DNA from: Siphonodentalium dalli
Taxonomy: Eukaryota; Mollusca; Scaphopoda; Gadilida; Siphonodentaliidae
Length of the DNA: 64,000 nucleotides
Assembly: GCA_032622095.1 (NCBI GenBank)
Contig: CP136065.1
Span: forward strand, 152,525,577 to 152,589,576
Direction of reading: 5' to 3'
This document shows positions 45,469 through 58,424 of this stretch, one piece after another. Each line of letters opens with the position of its first letter. The stretch's first letter is position 1. The position numbers and the translations under genes are program-made. The notes below the pieces were generated by a model, which worked only from the letters and a program-made list of their open reading frames with translations, had not been told where the DNA came from and did not search any database.

Positions 45469-48400
45469 AATCCTATACAGAATTGCCTGCCCTGTCTGTG
45501 ATATCGAAATCACGAAGAGTTAGGCCATTATACTTACTCCTCACCAATTTTAATGGCGTAATATGTGAATTTTCGGGGTGCCGACTCTATTTCGTGACCC
45601 GTCCTGACCCAATTTCTCAAAATCTGAAATGCGTGTGGCGGAAATCCTATACAGAATTGCATGCCCCTGTCTGTGATATCGATATCACGAAGAGTTAGGC
45701 CATGATACTTACTCGTCACCACATTAAATGGCGAAGTATATGAATTTCCGGGGTACTGACTCTATTTCGTGATCCGTCCTGACCCAATTTCTGACAATCT
45801 CAACTGCGTGTGGCGGAAGTTCTGTACAAAATTGCATGCCCTGCCTGTGTTGTGGAAATCACGAAGAGCAAGGCCGTTATATTTACTCGTCACCAATTTT
45901 AATGGCGTAATATGTGAATTTTCGGGGTCCCGATTCTATTTCGTGACCCGTCCTGACCCAATTTCTCAAAATTTCAACTGCCTGTGGCGGAAATCCTATA
46001 CAGAATTGCCTGCCCTGTCTTTGATATCGAAACCACGAAGAGTTGGACCGTGATACTTACTCCTCACCAATTTTAATGGCGTAATATGTGAATTTTCGGG
46101 GTCCCGACTCTATTTCGTGAACCGTGCTGACCCAATTTATCAAAATCTCAACTGCGTGTGGCGGAAATCCTGTACAGAATTGTCTGCCCTGTCTGTGATG
46201 TCGAAATCACGGAGAGTTAGGCCGTGGTACTTACTCGTCACCAATTTTAATGGCGTAATATGTAAATTTTCGGGGTCCCGTCTCTATTTCGTGACCCGTC
46301 CTGACCCAATTTCTGAAATTCTCAACTGCATGTGTGGGAAATCCTGTACAGCATTGTCTGCACTGCCTGTGTTGTGGACATCAAGAAGAGTAATGCCGTT
46401 ATACTTACTCGTCACCACATTAAATGGCGTAATATGTGAATTTTCGGGGTCCCGACTCTATTTCGTGACCCGTCGTGACCCAATTTCTCAAAATCTGAAC
46501 TGCGTGTGGCGGAAATCCTGTTATCAGAATTGCCTTCCCTGTGTGTGATGTCGAAATCACGAAGAGTTAGGCCGTGATACTTAAGCCTCACCAATTTTAA
46601 TGGCGTAATATGTGAATTTTCGGGGTCCCGACTCTATTTCGTGACCCATCCTGACCCAATTTCTCAAAATCTGAACTGCGTGTGACGGAAATCCTGTACG
46701 GAATTGCCTTCCCTGTATGTGATGTCGAAATCACGAAGATTTAGGCCGTGATACATACTCGTCACCAATTTTAATGGCGTAATATGTAAATTTTCGGGGT
46801 CCCGTCTCTATTTCGTGACCCGTCCTGACCCAATTTCTCAAAATCTGAACTGCGTGTGGCGGAAATCCTGTACAGAATTGTCTGCCTTGCCTGTGTTGTG
46901 GAAATCAAGAAGAGTAATGCCGTTATACTTACTCGTCACCACATTAAATGGCGTAATATGTGAATTTTCGGGGTCCCGACTCTATTTCGTGACCCGTCCT
47001 GACCCAATTTCTCAAAATCTGAACTGCGTGTGGCGGAAATCCTGTACAGAATTGCCTTCCCTGTGTGTGATGTCGAAATCACGAAGAGTTAGGCCGTGAT
47101 ACTTACTCGTCACCAATTGTAATGGCGTAATATGTAAATTTTCGGGGTCCCGTCTCTATTTCGTGACCCGTGCTGACCCAATTTCTGAACTTCTCAGCTG
47201 CCTGTGGCGGAAATCCTGTACAGGACTATCTGCCCTGCCTGTGTTGAGGAAATCACGAAGAGCAAGGCCGTTATACTTATTCGTCACCACATTCAATGGC
47301 GTAATATATGAATTTTCGGGATCCCGTCCCTATTTCGTGACCCGTCCTGACCCCATTTCTTTAAATCTGAACTGCGTGTGAAGGAAATCCTGTACAGAAT
47401 TGCCTGCCCTGCCTGTGTTGTCGAAATCACGACGAGAAAGGCCGTGATACATACTCGTCACACATTTCAATGGCGTAATATATGAATTTTCGGGATCCCG
47501 TCTCTATTTCGTGACCCGTCCTGACCCAATTTATAAAATTCTCAACTGCGTGTGGTGGAAATCCTGTACAGAATTGCCTGCCCTGCCTGTGTTGTCGAAA
47601 TCACGACGAGAAAGGTCGTGATACATACTCGTCACACATTTCAATGGCGTAATATATGAATTTCCGGGGTCCTGACTCTATTTCGTGACCCGTCCTGACC
47701 CAATTTCTAAAAATCTCACATGTGTGTGGTGGAAATCCTATACATAATTGCCTGCCCTGTCTGTGATATCGAAATCACGAAGAGCTAGGCCGTGATACTT
47801 ACGCCTCACCAATTTTAATGGCGTAATATGTGAATTTTCGGGGTCCCGACTCTATTTCGTGACCCATCCTGACCCAATTTCTCAAAATCTGAACTGCGTG
47901 TGGCGGAAATCCTGTACGGAATTGCCTTCCCTGTATGTGATGTCGAAATCACGGAGAGTTAGGCCGTGGTACTTACTCGTCACCAAATTTAATGGCGTAA
48001 TATGTGAATTTTCGGGGTCCCGTCTCTATTTCGTGACCCGTCCTGACCCAATTTCTGAAATTCTCAACTGCATGTGTGGGTAATCCTGTACAGAATTGTC
48101 TGCCTTGCCTGTGTTGTGGAAATCAAGAAGAGTAATGCCGTTATACTTACTCGTCACCACATTAAATGGCGTAATATGTGAATTTTCGGGGTCCCGACTC
48201 TATTTCGTGACCCGTCCTGACCCAATTTCTCAAAATCTGAACTGCGTGTGGCGGAAATCCTGTACAGAATTGCCTTCCCTGTGTGTGATGTCGAAATCAC
48301 GAAGAGTTAGGCCGTGATACTTACTCGTCACCAATTGTAATGGCGTAATATGTAAATTTTCGGGGTGCCGACTCTATTTCGTGACCCGTCATGACCCAAT

Positions 48401-51400
48401 TTCTCAAAATCTGAAATGCGTGTGGCGGAAATCCTATACAGAATTGCATGCCCCTGTCTGTGATATCGATATCACGAAGAGTTAGGCCATGATACTTACT
48501 CGTCACCACATTAAATGGCGAAGTATATGAATTTCCGGGGTACTGACTCTATTTCGTGATCCGTCCTGACCCAATTTCTGAAAATCTCAACTGCGTGTGG
48601 CGGAAGTTCTGTACAGAATTGCATGCCCTGCCTGTGTTGTGGAAATCACGAAGAGCAAGGCCGTTATATTTACTCGTCACCAATTTTAATGGCGTAATAT
48701 GTGAATTTTCGGGGTCCCGATTCTATTTCGTGACCCGTCCTGACCCAATTTCTCAAAATTTCAACTGCCTGTGGCGGAAATCCTATACAGAATTGCCTGC
48801 ACTGTCTTTGATATCGAAACCACGAAGAGTTGGACCGTGATACTTACTCCTCACCAATTTTAATGGCGTAATATGTGAATTTTCGGGGTCCCGACTCTAT
48901 TTCGTGAACCGTGCTGACCCAATTTATCAAAATCTCAACTGCGTGTGGCGGAAATCCTGTACAGAATTGTCTGCCCTGTCTGTGATGTCGAAATCACGGA
49001 GAGTTAGGCCGTGGTACTTACTCGTCACCAATTTTAATGGCGTAATATGTAAATTTTCGGGGTCCCGTCTCTATTTCGTGACCCGTCCTGACCCAATTTC
49101 TGAAATTCTCAACTGCATGTGTGGGAAATCCTGTACAGCATTGTCTGCCCTGCCTGTGTTGTGGACATCAAGAAGGGTAATGCCGTTATACTTACTCGTC
49201 ACCACATTAAATGGCGTAATATGTGAATTTTCGGGGTCCCGACTCTATTTCGTGACCCGTCGTGACCCAATTTCTCAAAATCTGAACTGCGTGTGGCGGA
49301 AATCCTGTTATCAGAATTGCCTTCCCTGTGTGTCATGTCGAAATCACGAAGAGTTAGGCCGTGATACTTACGCCTCACCAATTTTAATGGCGTAATATGT
49401 GAATTTTCGGGGTCCCGACTCTATTTCGTGACCCATCCTGACCCAATTTCTCAAAATCTGAACTGCGTGTGACGGAAATCCTGTACGGAATTGCCTTCCC
49501 TGTATGTGATGTCGAAATCACGAAGATTTAGGCCGTGATACATACTCGTCACCAATTTTAATGGCGTAATATGTAAATTTTCGGGGTCCCGTCTCTATTT
49601 CGTGACCCGTCCTGACCCAATTTCTCAAAATCTGAACTGCGTGTGGCGGAAATCCTGTACAGAATTGTCTGCCTTGCCTGTGTTGTGGAAATCAAGAAGA
49701 GTAATGCCGTTATACTTACTCGTCACCACATTAAATGGCGTAATATGTGAATTTTCGGGGTCCCGACTCTATTTCGTGACCCGTCCTGACCCAATTTCTC
49801 AAAATCTGAACTGCGTGTGGCGGAAATCCTGTACAGAATTGCCTTCCCTGTGTGTGATGTCGAAATCACGAAGAGTTAGGCCGTGATACTTACTCGTCAC
49901 CAATTGTAATGGCGTAATATGTAAATTTTCGGGGTCCCGTCTCTATTTCGTGACCCGTGCTGACCCAATTTCTGAACTTCTCAGCTGCCTGTGGCGGAAA
50001 TCCTGTACAGAACTATCTGCCCTGCCTGTGTTGAGGAAATCACGAAGAGCAAGGCCGTTATACTTATTCGTCACCACATTCAATGGCGTAATATATGAAT
50101 TTTCGGGATCCCGTCCCTATTTCGTGACCCGTCCTGACCCCATTTCTTTAAATCTGAACTGCGTGTGAAGGAAATCCTGTACAGAATTGCCTGCCCTGCC
50201 TGTGTTGTCGAAATCACGACGAGAAAGGCCGTGATACATACTCGTCACACATTTCAATGGCGTAATATATGAATTTTCGGGATCCCGTCTCTATTTCGTG
50301 ACCCGTCCTGACCCAATTTATAAAATTCTCAACTGCGTGTGGTGGAAATCCTGTACAGAATTGCCTGCCCTGCCTGTGTTGTCGAAATCACGACGAGAAA
50401 GGTCGTGATACATACTCGTCACACATTTCAATGGCGTAATATATGAATTTCCGGGGTCCTGACTCTATTTGGTGTACCGTCCTGACTCAATTTCTTAAAA
50501 TCTCAACTGCGTGTGGCGGAAATCCTATACAAAATTTCATGCCCTGTCTGTGATATCGAAATCACGAAGAGCTAGGCCGTGATACTTACTCCTCACCAAT
50601 TGTAATGGCGTAATATGTGAATTTTCGGGGTCCCGACCCTATTTCGTGACCCGTCCTGACCCAATTTCTCAAAATCTGAACTGCGTGTGGCGGAAATCCT
50701 GTACGGAATTGCCTTCCCTGTATGTGATATCGAAATCACGAAGAGTTAGGCCGTGATACTTACTCGTCACCAATTTTAATGGCGTAATATGTAAATTTTC
50801 GGGGTCCCGTCTCTATTTCGTGACCCGCCCTGACCCCATTTGTTAAAATCTGAACTGCGTGTGGCGGAAATCTTGTACAGAATTGCCTGTCCTGTCGAAA
50901 TCACGACGAGAAAGGCCGTGATACATACTCGTCACCAATTTTAATGGCGTAATATGTGAATTTTCGGGGTCCCGACTCTATTTCGTGATCCGTCCTGACC
51001 CAATTTCTGAAAATCTCAACTGCGTGTGGCAGAAATCCTGTACGGAACTGCATGCCCTGCCTGTGTTGTGGAAATCACGAATAACAAGGCCGTTATACTT
51101 ACTCGTCACCACATTAAATGGCGTAGTATATGAATTTCCGGGGTCCTGACTCTATTTCGTGACCCGTCCTGACCCAATTTCTTAAAATCTCAACTGCCTG
51201 TGGCGGAAATCCTGTACAGAATTGCATGCCCAGCATGTGTTGTCGAAATCACGAAGAGTGAGGCCGTGATACTCACTCGTCACACATTTTAATGGCGTAA
51301 TATATGAATCTCCGGGGTCCCGACTATTTCGTGACCCGTCCTGACCAAATTTCTGAAAATCTCAACTGCGTGTGGCGGAATCCTGTACAGAATTACATAC

Positions 51401-51731
51401 CCTGTCTGTGTTGTCGAAATCACGAAGAGTTATGGCTGTTATTCCGTGATATTTACTCGTCGCCAGCTTAGATGGCGTAATGTACGAAATTTTCGGGGTC
51501 CCGATTCTATTTCGTGACCCGTGCTGAGCCCATTTCTTAAAATCTCAACTGCATGTGGCGGAAATCCTGTTTGAAATGGTTCACCCTGGCTGCGTTATCA
51601 ATATCACGACGAGTAATGTCGTGATACTTACTCGTCGCCACATTAAATGGCGTAATATATTAATTTTCCGGGTCATGACACTAGTTCGTGACCCGCTCGG
51701 GCCCCATTTCTCAAAACTGCACGTGGTGGGA
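45469..51731. repeat. 174-bp satellite, about 36 monomers, with 2,787-bp higher-order period
   Basis: The monomer contains TTTCGTGACCCGTCCTGACC, CAATTTCTCAAAATCTGAAC, TGCGTGTGGCGGAAATCC, TGTACAGAATTGCC, GTCGAAATCACGAAGAGTTA, GGCCGTGATACTTACTCGTC and AATGGCGTAATATGTGAATT. Because 174 is 58 codons, open frames run through one to three monomers on both strands; they stop in different monomers and share no start signal, so I do not call a gene. A block of ~2.1 kb (45,575-47,682) recurs 2,787 bp later (48,362-50,469), almost unchanged and including monomer-specific variants. This shows duplication of 12 monomers with a 16-monomer offset. Monomers at the right edge (51,400 on) are more diverged, as expected at an array border. 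Confidence 0.93.
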
Positions 51732-52089
51732 CTACTGTGTGGAATGTGACCATGCAGATAAAAGTGTTCCCGTCCTCTTATACATATACAAACTAAATTT
51801 CAAATGGATATCCCCATTACTCCACGGAAATCGCGTTCTTTGTCAAGTGCTTGAAGGTCAAGATCACGCAGCACGAACTTGTCTAAAGCGTATAAATATT
51901 CCCCTGGTCAAAATAGTTCAACATACCAAGATTCAGCTTAATCGGTCAAAGGGTTCTCGAGTTCTGAATTAGTATATAAAAACCGCAAACTTGTAGGCAT
52001 GTACGCCTGATCGCCTGTATACGCCTGATCGCGTCGCGATTCGCGGTTTCGCGTTCGCATTTGGCTGACACAATACACATACTCTATAC

Positions 52090-52972
52090 ATATATACACT
52101 AGAAGGTGACCCGACTTCGTCCGGGCTTTGACCTTGAATTGTCTATTTTGAAGGCCAAGGTCAAGTGGGGTCACGATTTGACCCGTCCAAAACACTGCCC
52201 GAACAAAAGTACCCGTCGAAATCCATCCGGTTTTACCCGATTTGACATTGAATTGATCATTTTGAAGGTCAAGGTCAGGTCGGGGTCACGATTTGACCCG
52301 TCCAAAACACCCAGTGGACACAAGTAACCCTATGTATAAAATTTCGTCGAAATACCATCAAAATTGGCGATTTGACCTTTGAATTGACCCGATTTCAAGG
52401 TCAAGGTCACGTCGCACGGGCAAATGAATATGCTTATGAGACTCCCCATACGAAAGTACCCCCACATACCAAGTTTCATCGAAATCCCGTGATATTCGGG
52501 CGTTTGACCTTGAAATGACCCGATTTCAAGGCCAAGGTCACGTCGCGCGGGCAAATTAATATGCTTATGAGACTCCCCATACGAAAGTACTCCCACATAC
52601 CAAGTTTCATCGAAATCCCGTAATATTAGTGCGTTTGACCTTGAAATGACCCGATTTCAAGGTCAATGTCACGTCGCACGGGCAAATTAATAGGTTTATG
52701 CCACTCCCCGGCCGAAAATACACCCACATACCAAGTTTCATCGAAATCCCGTGATATTCGGCGTTTGACCTTAAAATTACCCGATTTCAAGGTCAAGGTC
52801 ACGTCGCACGGGCAAATTAATAGGCCCATGTCACTCCCTGGCCGAAAATACCCACACATACCAAGTTTCATCGAAATCGGCTCGGCCGTTTTTGAGTCCA
52901 TCGATTACAGACAGACACACACAGACATACACTCACACACACAGATCTTCCAAAATATATAATAGACTAGCC
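52090..52972 (+). mobile_element. Core-repeat element with TA-rich ends and ACAG microsatellite (family A)
   Basis: Starts TATATACACTAGAAGGTGAC and CCGACTTCGTCCGGGCTTTG. Two TTGACC/GGTCAAGGTCA-rich lead units come next, then about four ~131-bp core units (TTTGACCTTGAAATGACCCG, AAGGTCACGTCGCACGGGCA, CATACCAAGTTTCATCGAAA near 52,370, 52,503, 52,633 and 52,764). It ends with ACAGACAGACACACACAGAC and GATCTTCCAAAATATATAAT. The layout lead + core repeats + (ACAG)n + TA-rich end matches what is described for mini-me and pearl-like (Helitron-related) elements; membership is inference. An inverted relative lies at 58,425-59,240. Confidence 0.7.
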
Positions 52973-55018
52973 GATGAGCCCGACGTTGTCCGGGCTATTC
53001 AAATACCAAATTTCGTTGCCCGGGCTATTCAAAAACCAAATTTCAAGTCGATAGCTCCACCCATTTCCGAGATCTGGTCTGCGCATGCGCGAAGTTGGCG
53101 TCGCACGGGCTCGGCGACCCGATAAAATTCGTATCCGGGGCAAGATACATTCACATAGCAAATTTCAAGTCGATAGCTCCACCCGTTTCCGAGATCTCGT
53201 CTGCGCATGCGCGAAGCTGGCATCGCACGGGCTCGGCGACCCGATAAAATTCGCATCCGGGGCAAGATACATTCACATAGAAAATTTCAAGTCGATAGCT
53301 CCACCCGTTTCCGAGATCTCGTCTGCGCATGCGCGAAGCGGGCGCCGCACGGGCTCGCCAATACGACAACGTCCATCGCCTGGTCAAACTACACACACGT
53401 ACCAAGTTTCGTCCCGATCGGTCGAGAATCGTAGATTTGTATCAATGACAAACATACATACAGACAGACAGACAAACAGAGGTCTTCAAAAAATATATAT
53501 ACTAGCCGATGAGCCCGACGTTGTCCGGGCTATTCAAAAACCAAATTTCAAGTCGATAGCTCGACCCGTTTCCGAGATCTGGTCTGCGCATGCGCGAAGC
53601 TGGCGTCGCACGGGCTCGGCGACCCGATAAAATTCGTATCCGGGGCAAGATACATTCACATACCAAATTTCAAGTCGATAGCTCCACCCGTTTCCGAGAT
53701 CTCGTCTGCGCATGCGCTGCACGGGCGTCGCACGGGCACGCCAATAAGACAAAGACCACCGCCTGGTCAAACTACACACACGTACAAAGTTTCGTCCCGA
53801 TCGGTCGAGAATCGTAGATTTGTATTAATGACAAACAGACAGACAGACAGAGGTCTTCAAAATATATATGAGACTAGCCGATGAGCCCGACGTTGTCCGG
53901 GCTATTCAAAAACAAAATTTCAAGTCGATAGCTCCACCCGTTTCCGAGATCTGGTCTGCGCATGCGCGAAGCTGGCGTCGCACGGGCTCGGCGACCCGAT
54001 AAAATTCGTATCCGGGGCAAGATACATTCACATAGCAAATTTCAAGTCGATAGCTCCACCCGTTTCCGAGATCTCGTCTGAGCATGCGCGAAGCTGGCGT
54101 CGCACGGGCTCGGCGACCCGATAAAATTCGTATCCTGGGCAAGATACATTCACATAGCAAATTTCAAGTCGATAGCTCCACCCGTTTCCGAGATCTCGTC
54201 TGCGCATGCGCGAAGCGGGCGCCGCACGGGCTCGCCAATACGACAACGTTCACCGCCTGGTCAAAATACACACACGTACCAAGTTTCGTCCCGATCGGTC
54301 GAGAATCGTAGATTTGTATAAATGACAGACAGACAGACAAACAAACATTCATACAGACAGAGGTCTTCAAAATATATATATACTAGCCGATAAGCCCGAC
54401 GTTGTCCGGGCTATTCAAAAACCAAATTTCAAGGCGATAGCTCTACCCAGCCCGACGTTGTCCGGGCTATTCAAAAACCAAATTTCAAGTCGATAGCTCT
54501 ACCCGTTTCCGAGATCTGGTCTGCGCATGCACGAAGCTGGCATTGCACGGGCTCGGCGACCCGATAAAATTCGTATCCGGGGCAATATACATTCACATAG
54601 CAAATTTCAAGTCGATAGCTCCACCCGTTTCCGAGATCTCGTCTGCGCATGCGCGAAGCTGGCGTCACACGGACTCGGCGACCCGATAAAATTCGTATCC
54701 GGGGCAAGATACATTCACATAGCAAATTTCAAGTCGATAGCTCCACCCGTTTCCGAGATCTCGTCTGCGCATGCGCGAAGCTGGTGTCGCACGGGCTCGG
54801 CGACCCGATAAAATTCGTATCCGGGGCAAGATACATTCACATAGCAAATTTCAAATAGCAAAGTCGATAGCTCCACCTGTTTCCGAGATCTCGTCTGCGC
54901 ATGCGCGAAGCGGGCGCCGCACGGGCTCGCCAATACGACAACGTTCACCGCCTGGTCAAACTACACACACGTACCAAGTTTCGTCCCGATCGGTCGAGAA
55001 TCGTAGATTTGTATAAAT

Positions 55019-55058
<40 letters not shown>

Positions 55059-55096
55059 AACATACAGACAGAGGTCTTCAAAATATATATGAGATA
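52964..55096 (+). mobile_element. Four head-to-tail copies of a core-repeat element (family B)
   Basis: Each copy begins TATATACTAGCCGATGAGCC then CGACGTTGTCCGGGCTATTC. It holds two to four 122-bp core units (TTTCAAGTCGATAGCTCCAC, CCGTTTCCGAGATCTCGTCT, GCGCATGCGCGAAGCTGGCG, TCGGCGACCCGATAAAATTC, GATACATTCACATAGCAAA). It then continues CGCCTGGTCAAACTACACAC, CGATCGGTCGAGAATCGTAG, a (CAGA)n run and GAGGTCTTCAAAATATATAT. Copies start near 52,964, 53,502, 53,873 and 54,383 and differ mainly in core number. Termini match family A, so the two families share ends but differ in core. Small ORFs running on both strands are periodic shadows. Confidence 0.85.
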
Positions 55097-57350
55097 TCTA
55101 TATTTGCGACTGTCTGTCTGTCTGTCTGTCTGTCTGTGTTCTATAGAAATTCACAGGGGACCATCTAGATGATGCCAAAGGGGTCTACTAGGAGTAGCTT
55201 TTTACGAGAAAGATAATGGTCGGGGTTAGAATTTTCTAAAGTGACGCCGTTGTTGTCAGGGGCAGAAAAGGAGGAGGGGCAGAAAAAAAATTGTCGCAGA
55301 TTGCCACCAAACTTATATATAATAATCCCCATGATATGAGGAATCTAATGGTGTGGTTTAAATATGGCAAAAGTCGCGCCGTTCGCGTCAGGGGTGCCCG
55401 GAAGGGGGAGGGGCAGATTTTTTTACTGTCGCCGATTTCCACCAAACTTATATATAATCATCCCCATGATATGAAAAAACCAACGGTGTGGTTTAAAAGT
55501 GGCGTCGTTCGAGTCAGGGATGCACGGAAGGGGAGCGGGGCACCAAAATTGAAAAACTAATTTCAGCGCCGATCTCCATCAAATTGATATATATTCTTCT
55601 TCATGATATAAGGAATCTAATTGTGCGATTTAACAACGCCAAACCCATGATATGAACAAAACCAACGGTGTGGTTTAAAAGTGGCGTCGTTCAAGTCAGG
55701 GATGCACGGAAGGGGAGAGGGGCACTAAAATTGAAAAACTAATTTTAGCGCCGTTCTCCACCAAATTGATATATATTCTTCTTCATTATACAAGGAATCA
55801 AATTGTGCGCTTTAACAACGCCAAATTGTTGTCTTTTGGTTGAGAGATTGGGAGGGGGTGGGCACTAAATTTTATAATAATTGGTTTAGTCGCCGATTGC
55901 CACCGCACTTATGCAAAATCATCCCCATGGTATGAGGAGTCTAATGGTGTTGCTTATATCTGTCAAATGTGGCCTCATTCGAGTCAGGGTTGCATTGAAA
56001 GGGCAGGGGCACAAAAATTGATGCACAAATTTTTGCGCCAATTTCCACAAAAATTGATACACGTTCTTATCCAAGATACGAGGAATCTAATCGTGTGAAT
56101 TAAAGACGCCATAGTGGTGCTGTTTGTTTGAGAGATGGGGGGGGGGTGGATTGGCACCAAATTTGGATAAAAAAAATCGTTTAGTCGCCGATTATCACCA
56201 AACTTATAAACAATCATCTCCATGAAATCAGGCGTATAATCGTGTTGTTCAAGGATGTCATAGGTTGGGCCATTCGAGTCAGTGGTTTATAGAGATGAGA
56301 GGGACACAACAAATTATATCTATATGTTTAGTGCCGATTTCCACCAGATTGATACATATACTTCTCTGTGATACGAGGACTCTTATCGTGTCGTTTAGAT
56401 ACTCCAAATTTGTGCCCTATGGGTGAGAGATATGGGGACCTTAAATTTGATACGAATTTGTATACTCGCCAATTTTCACCAAATTCATATATATGCATCT
56501 CTAATCTCTAATGAGTCTTAGTGTGTGCAGCTTGAGACTGAAATAGGGACGGGAGGGTCACCAAGACTGATACAAAATATTGTTAGTACTAATTACCATC
56601 AAATTCAGACACGTTCTTCTCAAATGATACAGGAAATCAAATCGTGCTGTCTGTCTGTATGTCAGTCTTTCTGTCTGTCTGTGCGTTCTATATATAACTT
56701 CACGCGGTGCAATCGAGATGGCACCAAGGCGTTCTAAGAGGGGTAACTGTTATCAAGGAAGATAACGGTGTGTGTACAAATTTATCTAAAATGACGCTGT
56801 TGGTGTCGGGGGAAGAAAAGGAGGAGGTCGGCAAAATTAAAAAATATATCGTGAAATAATTTTGTCGCCGATTTCCACCAAACGAATACATAATCACCTT
56901 CGCAATATGGCGTTGTTCGAGTCAACGTTGCATCAACAATTGATTTAATAAACTATTTTTAGCCCAGATTTCCACCAAATTGATATAATATTCTTCTCTA
57001 TGGTACGAGGAATATCATCGTGTGATTTAAAGACGTCAAATTGCTGCCGGTTGGGTGAGAGATATGGGTCATAACTATTCTCAGAATTTGTTTAGTTGCT
57101 GATTACCACCAAACATATATATAATCATCTCCAGTATAGCATGCATCCATGAGTCTAATGGGGGTGGTTTAAATATGTCAAAAGAGGCAAACGCTGGTAC
57201 AAATTTATTTGGCACCAATTTACGCTGAATTCATACTCGTTTTTCTCTAATGATATACCATGAATTAAATCACATTTGGTGTCGTTTGCGTCGCGGATGG
57301 CCAGCGGATATGCACTATCATTGATAAGATTGCTATTCGCCTTTATCCAC
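55097..57350 (-). mobile_element. Degenerate core-repeat elements in reverse orientation (family C)
   Basis: Two (GTCT)n tracts (55,108-55,135; 56,659-56,690) are each followed by CTATAGAAATTCAC/CTATATATAACTTCAC, GATG(C/G)CACCAA and AGAAAGATAA/GGAAGATAACGGT. Behind each lie diverged ~140-bp units: GCCGATTTCCACCAAACTTA, ATATAATCATCCCCATGATA, AGGAATCTAATGGTGTGGTT and GTCGTTCGAGTCAGGGATGC. About nine units lie in 55,290-56,640 and about four in 56,860-57,330. The microsatellite comes first on the plus strand, so the elements read on the minus strand. Divergence is higher than in family B, so these are older. No coding. Confidence 0.65.
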
Positions 57351-58424
57351 ATATAAGTTATGTACAGTCACCCAGGCCATCTCCATACCATTTTAAGTAG
57401 TTTTGAACGTTCACATTTCACAATCCCGACATATGGTGACCCACTTAAGTCACTTGAACAATTATATCTTCTTAACTGTCATATTTATATGGGAGTAGCA
57501 ATCGGGGCATTCACAAAATGAGCTAGCAAAAAGAGATACATAGAAGAAGCATTACACGTATATTTATCATTCTATTGAAGAGATACATATATTCGTGCAA
57601 ACTGTGAGACCCCGAACCGTCAGAGGATTGCATATATATAACAAAATTGAGTCTGTTCCATTCAATACAGTTTCCACACAAAAGTTACAATTTGTCAACA
57701 GATATGGAAGGGCTGTTCAAAAATAGTGGTCACAGTGTGCAGTAAAATATAGTTTCTTCTGATATACAAGAAAATGCAGTTAGTAGCATAAGACTTTTCA
57801 GGATCCTCCCAATACTGCACATCTGACAAGGGTTTTATAACAGACTCCTCGACTGACATAAACAACTCAAAATCTCGCTCTGTGCCTGGCACATGTAGCT
57901 AATATTTATGCGCACCAACAGTTCGTTTAAACTGAGAATATTTAGCCAATATATAGCAACATGAACAGGGGAGCACCTGAAAATTTATTTGAAACATCTA
58001 TCTTCATGGAAATAGCCAGGTGTCCTCGAGAACTTAGTCCAACCCACTAAATTGATTGATACATCTCAATATTTAAAACCCAATTATCATCTTTTATCGA
58101 ACTAATGTGTTTATGATGTTCACGTATCATATTATAACGTCTAATGTATACGTAGTTGTAAATAAATACATACTTCATTATTGTTGGAACGGATTAATCG
58201 CGACAAACAGAATGACAATTGACAAGGTGAGCCTCTACTTATATCCAATGACTGTAATAATCATGTTTTATGATGCTATTTGAATATACAATTTATGAGA
58301 AAACGTATAACACTTTTAAGCAAGAGCATTCTCTATCCCCAACAAATATCCACAGCATACAGAGGGTTTCTCATCGCATTAACCTGGGCAACGCCGGGTA
58401 ACCCTGCTGGTATATATATATATC
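57350..58424. other. Unique-looking sequence, one weak exon candidate
   Basis: Apart from the minus-strand candidate at 57,695-57,898 I see no gene, repeat or RNA here. The interval between the two core-repeat clusters is ordinary AT-rich sequence. Confidence 0.4.
57695..57898 (-). CDS. Weak candidate exon, unrecognised
   Basis: Minus-strand frame following acceptor-like AAATATTAG at 57,899-57,907. The peptide begins HVPGTERDFELFMSVEESVI and continues PLSDVQYWEDPEKSYATNCI, acidic and protein-like, unlike the surrounding repeats. A possible but weak donor (TT|GTATAT) at 57,767 would end the exon at 131 bp. Otherwise the frame runs to a stop at 57,695. The phase does not match the phase-1 end of the 59,311-59,391 exon. 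No family is recognised, and it may be chance. Confidence 0.28.
   Translation of the reverse strand, partial: LHVPGTERDFELFMSVEESVIKPLSDVQYWEDPEKSYATNCIFLYIRRNYILLHTVTTIFEQPFHIC

Noticed and set aside
45483-50168. Series of 60-163-aa ORFs on both strands sharing RPDPISQNLNCVWRKSC-like phrases
   Set aside because: They are the 174-bp satellite read in frame (58 codons per monomer). Starts and stops fall at random monomers, and both strands are equally open.
52892-55016. Overlapping Arg/Ala-rich ORFs with phrases such as VARARRPDKIRI on the plus strand and RRARATPASRMR on the minus strand
   Set aside because: These are periodic shadows of the 122-bp core repeat, open on both strands, with no start context or domain.
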